Below are positions 21,082 to 25,236 of a stretch of 25,236 nt of DNA, in pieces. The stretch is from positions 1 to 25,236 of the IMG/VR virus record IMGVR_UViG_3300042904_000074. One strand, given 5' to 3'. The position numbers and the translations under genes were made by a program. The notes below the pieces were generated by a model. The model did not search any database and had not been told where the DNA came from. It was given only the letters and a program-made list of their open reading frames with translations. This DNA comes from a virus. Position 1 is the first letter of the stretch; each line of letters opens with the position of its first letter.

Positions 21082-23714
21082 TGAGAACACCCTGGAAGAA
21101 GATCATCGGCCTTACCCTATCCGTCGCCATAGCAGGCGGCGGTATTGCTATTTGGCAAACTACTACACAGGGTGGTGGCGGGGGCGCACCGGCAGGTACA
21201 GCCAATGTGTGGATGGATACCAATGGTGGCACCTGCACTTACTCGGCTTCACCCGTTGTATACAATGATGGCGCTGCGTGTAGTACCATTGATGCTGGTT
21301 GGGATCTTATGTCCGCAGGTAATACAATGCGGATTAAGAATGGTACGTACACGACGCAGCAAGTGATTAGCGGGAATAAGGCATCAAATACCTTTGTCAC
21401 TGGCGAGAGCAAAGCGGGCGTCATCTTCAACGCTACCTCTACACCAACAACCTGTGGTAGTTGGGGTGAACCTAATATCTGTATAACTGCACAGCGACTT
21501 GTGTTATCCGATGTAACCTCAGCTACGGGTGCGGAGAGTTCCAACAGCGGTGACGTGATCGGGATTAATGCGTCGAATGTCACCTTCAATAATGTGGATT
21601 CTGACACTGACTTTGGTGGATCTTATGTTCACGCCGCAGCCACTAACTTCACTTGGAATGGCGGAACGCTTGGTAGTGATACGCCAGGTCTACGTGCTTG
21701 CGGCGTTGGAGTATCAGATGTGTCCCTTTGGGTTGATGCTGCGAACCTAACGCTCAACAACCTCGTCTTTAATCCAGTAGAAAACACCGTCATTAGCGAT
21801 AACGATCCTAACTGTTTGGGCGATAGCCATCACTTCGATACAATTCGGTTGCAAGGAAATACGTCGGGTTTCAAGCTCACCAACTCGTATTTCGTTTCTA
21901 ACTACTCGTCTCATGGTGGAGCTACCACTGGTCACCTGTTCGTTACCGGTGGTACTTCAAATAACGCTATCATCTACAACAACTACTTTGGTGCAGCTAC
22001 ACCACCGGGCAGTGGAAACGGTGTTTGGGACTTTTCTAACACTTGTACGGGAATGCAGAACTGGTTCGTTGGCTACAATACGTTCGCAGGAGGAATTGTC
22101 AATTGGGGTGCTTGTTCATCTACAGGAGATATTTGGGTTGGTAATCTCGGCCCCGATGCAGCTAAGGTAGGTACCTGTGCGAATCACATCAAGAACGTAT
22201 GGCAAGCTGCAACAGGGACTTGCGGAACCGACATTAACGTTGCTGGTACGTCGTGGACACCTGATAAGGATCCTGTCACCGCAACTAATAACCTTGATTT
22301 CAGTATCAATTCTGGATTAGGTGATGCTATTCTTGAAGCAACTTCACCAGCAATCGACGCTGCTGAGACTCCTGGTGCATCTGATCATTGTACTGATGTG
22401 GCAACCATTAACTCGCTTGATCGACTTTCAGTAGTTAGACCACAGGGGTCAATCTGTGATGCAGGATCTAATGAGCGCATCGTTATAGCGGCCAACATCT
22501 GGGTTGATAGCAATGGCGGAACTTGTACAGATAGTGCAACCTTAGTGGTTTATAGTGATTCAGCGGCCTGTGGTAGTCTTGATGCTGCTAATGATACCTG
22601 TGAAAATGGAGACATCGTTTACGTAAAGACAAATGCTTATCCTTCTCAGGATATCACCGGCTCGAATAGCCGTAGCTCTGCATGTACTATTCAAGAAGCA
22701 CCAGGAGAGACAGCCACAACTACCTCTATTTGGTTACGTGATACTACTAACTGGTTGACGATCAAAGATATCTCAAATATTGGCGGGGTGACAGGCCACA
22801 ATGGCGGTGACTGCTTTAATGGATCTGTCCCTGATGTTTCTGTCTGCGTACATGGTGACAATATCATCCTCGACAATGTTGACGTTCCTGGGCCTTATGC
22901 CCATGTAGACTTACAAACTAACAATAGTGTCTGGAAGAATAGCGACTTCGGTACCGAAGGGAATACCCAAAGTATCGATTGCGACTTCAACGATCAGCAG
23001 CCGATCACGATTTCAGGTTCTACCAACCTTTTAATTGATAAGATGAACTTCTGGGAAGTACACGGTGACGACCCGACTTGTGACATCCACATCGAGACGT
23101 TCCGGTTGTGGGATGGTAGCGATGGCGTTACCATTTCGAACAGCTACTTCGTACCGGAGAGCGGTGACAATACCGCTCGCATCTCAAGCTCCGCAGTCCA
23201 CAACTGCGAAACTACACCTCCTGATTGCAACAAGAATATTCGTATTATTAATAACTTCTTTGGTGAGCATTTGTCTGGACTTGCTGCGCCCGATGTGTTC
23301 TTTGGCGATAATCGCCCGTGTGAGGGTTGGGTAATTGCTTACAACTTCTTGAGCAATGGCGTTATCTACAACTGCTCGACTCAACTTAATAATATCTCAG
23401 TTGGCAACATGGGTACCAATACAGGTGGTTGTTTGTTTAGCGGTACAGGAGCAGTGAATACCGATAACCTCTGGTCAGCTACCAGTCATGGAACTTGTGC
23501 AGGGGATGCCTGGGTAAATGGTACTTGTGCGAGCTTTGTATGTAATTATAGCACCTATAATCTAGCTGGCGACGGCTATCATTTGACGGCAACCTCACCG
23601 TCAATTAATGCAGGCGAGACTACGCGCTGTAATACATATACTGGACTTCTAGACTTCGAAGGAGACTCAAGAACGGGCGATTGTGACGCTGGCCCGGATG
23701 AGTACGTACCGTAA
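21081..23714 (+). CDS. Duplicated right-handed beta-helix protein with signal-like N-terminus
   Basis: 877 residues. A basic start (MRTPWKK) and a hydrophobic segment (about 8-25), then TTTQGGGGGAPAG, look like a signal peptide or membrane anchor. Two similar halves follow: NVWMDTNGGTC at 42 and NIWVDSNGGTC at 472, ending in CDAGSNER (459) and CDAGPDEY (868). Each has the Asn/Gly/Ser repeats of pectate-lyase-like beta helices (NSYFV, NNYFG/NNFFG). I count 30 Cys. It is probably a spike, fibre or polysaccharide-binding protein; no catalytic residues are assigned. There is no SD, so translation is likely coupled through TAATG. Confidence 0.8.
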   Translation: MRTPWKKIIGLTLSVAIAGGGIAIWQTTTQGGGGGAPAGTANVWMDTNGGTCTYSASPVVYNDGAACSTIDAGWDLMSAGNTMRIKNGTYTTQQVISGNKASNTFVTGESKAGVIFNATSTPTTCGSWGEPNICITAQRLVLSDVTSATGAESSNSGDVIGINASNVTFNNVDSDTDFGGSYVHAAATNFTWNGGTLGSDTPGLRACGVGVSDVSLWVDAANLTLNNLVFNPVENTVISDNDPNCLGDSHHFDTIRLQGNTSGFKLTNSYFVSNYSSHGGATTGHLFVTGGTSNNAIIYNNYFGAATPPGSGNGVWDFSNTCTGMQNWFVGYNTFAGGIVNWGACSSTGDIWVGNLGPDAAKVGTCANHIKNVWQAATGTCGTDINVAGTSWTPDKDPVTATNNLDFSINSGLGDAILEATSPAIDAAETPGASDHCTDVATINSLDRLSVVRPQGSICDAGSNERIVIAANIWVDSNGGTCTDSATLVVYSDSAACGSLDAANDTCENGDIVYVKTNAYPSQDITGSNSRSSACTIQEAPGETATTTSIWLRDTTNWLTIKDISNIGGVTGHNGGDCFNGSVPDVSVCVHGDNIILDNVDVPGPYAHVDLQTNNSVWKNSDFGTEGNTQSIDCDFNDQQPITISGSTNLLIDKMNFWEVHGDDPTCDIHIETFRLWDGSDGVTISNSYFVPESGDNTARISSSAVHNCETTPPDCNKNIRIINNFFGEHLSGLAAPDVFFGDNRPCEGWVIAYNFLSNGVIYNCSTQLNNISVGNMGTNTGGCLFSGTGAVNTDNLWSATSHGTCAGDAWVNGTCASFVCNYSTYNLAGDGYHLTATSPSINAGETTRCNTYTGLLDFEGDSRTGDCDAGPDEYVP
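21204..22490 (+). repeat. Beta-helix half 1 (protein-level duplication)
   Basis: Codes for residues 42-470 of the beta-helix protein. Landmarks shared with half 2: NVWMDTNGGTC, SDNDPNC before a DTIRL strand, NSYFV, NNYFG, and CDAGSNER at the end. The DNA itself has diverged, so the duplication is old. Confidence 0.7.
22494..23711 (+). repeat. Beta-helix half 2 (protein-level duplication)
   Basis: Codes for residues 472-877. The matching landmarks are NIWVDSNGGTC, GDDPTC before an ETFRL strand, NSYFV, NNFFG, and CDAGPDEY at the end. Confidence 0.7.
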
Positions 23715-24382
23715 TGGCATTTCCAACAACTACTCTAATCGACAACTTTAACCGAGCTAATGAAACCCCACTCTCAACAGCGGGCAACTGGTCTTCACCA
23801 GCCTTTCTTGGAGATGGCGCGTACAATCTAACAGGAAACCAACTTGTTGATCCGGGTGGCGGTGGCTGGCGCTCTATTTACTGGGATGTTTCTTTCGGGC
23901 CAGACTCCGAGGTTTGGTGTACCACTCCGGTTGAGCCTTTGGCAGCTATTGAGCTTATAGCCCGACTGTCGTCGCCAGGAGGAGGAAGCGCTGCTGGTTA
24001 TATGGCGCATTTTGCAGAAGGTGCAGGGGCTTGTGGTCTTTATCGAATCGTGAGTAACATCCAGACACAGATAGGTGGGACGGCCACGATAACAATCGGC
24101 AATAACGATCAGTTTGGTTTAGAGGTCACCGGCACGGGAGCAACAGTCACTATTAGTGCCTATCATAAACCCGCAGCAGGTGCATGGACACAGATAATTA
24201 CTTTTGGTGATACCAACGCTGCTCGTATTACCTCTGCTGGCTTTATAGGTCTTGCGGCTTCAATCGGTGCCGGTGGGGCTTCTATCGATGATTTCAGTGG
24301 TGGAACCGTTGTATCGGGTGTAGCTAATCTCTTGATCCCTTCGCCTCGCCGCCGTCGCAATGCAGTGTTATTCCAAATGTAA
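23714..24382 (+). CDS. Putative virion protein, lectin-like jelly roll (222 aa)
   Basis: It begins DNFNRANETPLSTAGNW, a pattern common at the start of phage proteins with a concanavalin/LamG-like beta sandwich. The middle has many short strands (AIELIARLSSP, TATITIGNNDQFGLEV) and the end a short basic tail (SPRRRRNAVLFQM). It is probably a tail or fibre carbohydrate-binding or decoration protein. ATG 23714 overlaps the previous stop with only a weak GATGAG upstream. Confidence 0.74.
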   Translation: MAFPTTTLIDNFNRANETPLSTAGNWSSPAFLGDGAYNLTGNQLVDPGGGGWRSIYWDVSFGPDSEVWCTTPVEPLAAIELIARLSSPGGGSAAGYMAHFAEGAGACGLYRIVSNIQTQIGGTATITIGNNDQFGLEVTGTGATVTISAYHKPAAGAWTQIITFGDTNAARITSAGFIGLAASIGAGGASIDDFSGGTVVSGVANLLIPSPRRRRNAVLFQM

Positions 24383-24415
24383 GTTTCCCTCGATATCTAA
24401 CAGGTAATAGATGCA

Positions 24416-24892
24416 ATGAGAATTTATACAGTAGAGTTTGAAAACGTAAGCATTACGAATGCAGCGGGCGACCAAGATCTATTTTACATCGCTCCTGCTG
24501 ATGATATCCCCGTGGCGATCCACGCCCTTTATCTAGATCAGATTAGTGATGTTGGAGATGCACAGGAAGAGGTACTTCGTTACCGCATTATTCGTGGCCA
24601 CACTACGGTTGGTTCTGGTGGCGCAGCGGCTACGGCTCGCTCAATTGGCCCTGGTGACTCAGGTGCATCTTTTACGGCTCGAACCAATGACACAACGATT
24701 GCTTCCGCTGGTACGGCCGTTAACATTCATTCTGGTGGATTCAATGTTCGTGTTGGTCTCCCGCTCGTGTTTCCTGTTGAGCATCGCCCCGTAGTATCTC
24801 AGGCTCAGGGTTCTATCGTGGTTCGTCTAATGGCTGGCCCTGCCGATGACCTTACGATGAGCGGCACGCTTTACCTAGAAGAACTAGTCTAA
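24416..24892 (+). CDS. Putative virion protein (158 aa)
   Basis: Starts MRIYTVEFENVSIT and includes LRYRIIRGHTTVGSGG, GFNVRVGLPLVFP and TMSGTLYLEEL. I associate this combination with small structural proteins common in phage genomes of soil and water, but no exact role is known. The sequence is beta-rich without catalytic motifs. The 33-base gap before it contains only a weak AGG 11 bases upstream of ATG 24416. Confidence 0.76.
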   Translation: MRIYTVEFENVSITNAAGDQDLFYIAPADDIPVAIHALYLDQISDVGDAQEEVLRYRIIRGHTTVGSGGAAATARSIGPGDSGASFTARTNDTTIASAGTAVNIHSGGFNVRVGLPLVFPVEHRPVVSQAQGSIVVRLMAGPADDLTMSGTLYLEELV

Positions 24893-24902
24893 GAGGTTTC
24901 CT

Positions 24903-25236
24903 ATGCCTTTGTTCCGGCGACCGCAACCTCCTCGTCCGAGAAGGCGTTGGGTTGGCACAACTCCCACGTATCAGTATGCACGTCCTAATGCTGATGTCAC
25001 CGATGGGAACTGGACGAACGAGGTAGGCAGTAATACGAACCTCTACGCGTCTTACGACGAGGCATTCTCGCCGAATGATGCAGACTACATTCAATCGTCT
25101 CAAAGTCCTGCTACGTGGGATGTAACTGAGCAGAGTCTATCGTCGGTATCTGATCCCGCTGTAGATCACGGTCATGTCTTCCGATATCGCTATAAGAAGG
25201 ATACGGCGGGAGATCGTATTGATTACACTCTCCGCT
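24903..25236 (+). CDS. Putative virion protein (3' end outside window)
   Basis: ATG 24903, preceded by AAGAGG, starts a frame open to the end of the window (at least 111 residues). A basic proline-rich opening (RRPQPPRPRRRW) is followed by a beta-sandwich-like region (TDGNWTNEVGSNTNLYAS, FSPNDADYIQS, FRYRYKK). It is similar in style to its upstream neighbour. Probably tail or fibre related. Confidence 0.72.
   Translation, partial: MPLFRRPQPPRPRRRWVGTTPTYQYARPNADVTDGNWTNEVGSNTNLYASYDEAFSPNDADYIQSSQSPATWDVTEQSLSSVSDPAVDHGHVFRYRYKKDTAGDRIDYTLR

Noticed and set aside
21239-21607. Minus-strand frame of 122 codons inside the beta-helix gene
   Set aside because: Low-complexity antisense shadow of a repeat-rich gene; no known motif.
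1-25236. tRNA genes or CRISPR array
   Set aside because: No cloverleaf-like segment in the few gaps, and no regularly spaced direct repeats seen by eye; a tRNAscan-SE and CRISPR search would settle it.

Overview
The window is a stretch of a tailed bacteriophage genome (Caudoviricetes), or a prophage or metagenomic contig of one. Every supported gene lies on the plus strand. Genes are packed tightly, with many stop/start overlaps (ATGA, GTGA, TAATG) and purine-rich Shine-Dalgarno (SD) sites. TAA, TAG and TGA are all used as stops, so the genetic code looks standard. GC content is about 50% in the rows I counted by hand. ThyX plus a TK1-type thymidine kinase and the overall style would suit a large phage of an actinobacterium, but the host cannot be fixed from the sequence. 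No tRNA, rRNA, CRISPR array, integrase or transposase was seen.

Layout. (1) 1-6512, packaging and portal: large terminase subunit (its 5' end probably lies outside the window), two proteins of unknown function (the second with two zinc-finger-like motifs), an HNH protein and the portal. (2) 6478-8645: small proteins around a metallophosphoesterase that carries an N-terminal helix-turn-helix-like segment. (3) 8642-17179, nucleotide metabolism mixed with small unknown genes: dNMP kinase, HAD-type nucleotidase, a CBS-less IMP dehydrogenase/GMP reductase relative, a 2-oxoglutarate/Fe(II) oxygenase, ThyX and thymidine kinase. An AT-rich island (about 15410-16637) holds four small related proteins and abuts the thymidine kinase, whose start is irregular. 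(4) 17127-19320: small cysteine-rich (zinc-binding-like) proteins and a papain-like cysteine protease with an intact catalytic set. (5) 19384-25236: virion-type beta-rich proteins, including an 877-residue duplicated, cysteine-rich beta-helix protein with a signal-like N-terminus. The last gene runs off the window. No major capsid protein, scaffold or classical prohead protease was recognised.

How the genes fit together. Terminase, HNH and portal form the DNA packaging machine. The metabolic block would redirect host nucleotides: ThyX and thymidine kinase make dTMP, dNMP kinase raises dNMPs to dNDPs, and the IMPDH/GMPR homologue adjusts guanine nucleotides. The HAD phosphatase could remove particular dNMPs, and the oxygenase could modify a base, nucleotide or protein. 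The most unusual non-coding signals are hairpins that end at or just before the start codons of the protease gene and the first virion gene. They bury the SD and share a 17-base motif (15 of 17 identical), and a related 16-mer lies at the next virion gene. A second repeated element (TTTTC[A/G]GCGCGG...TCGTT) lies between genes at 15082 and 15620.
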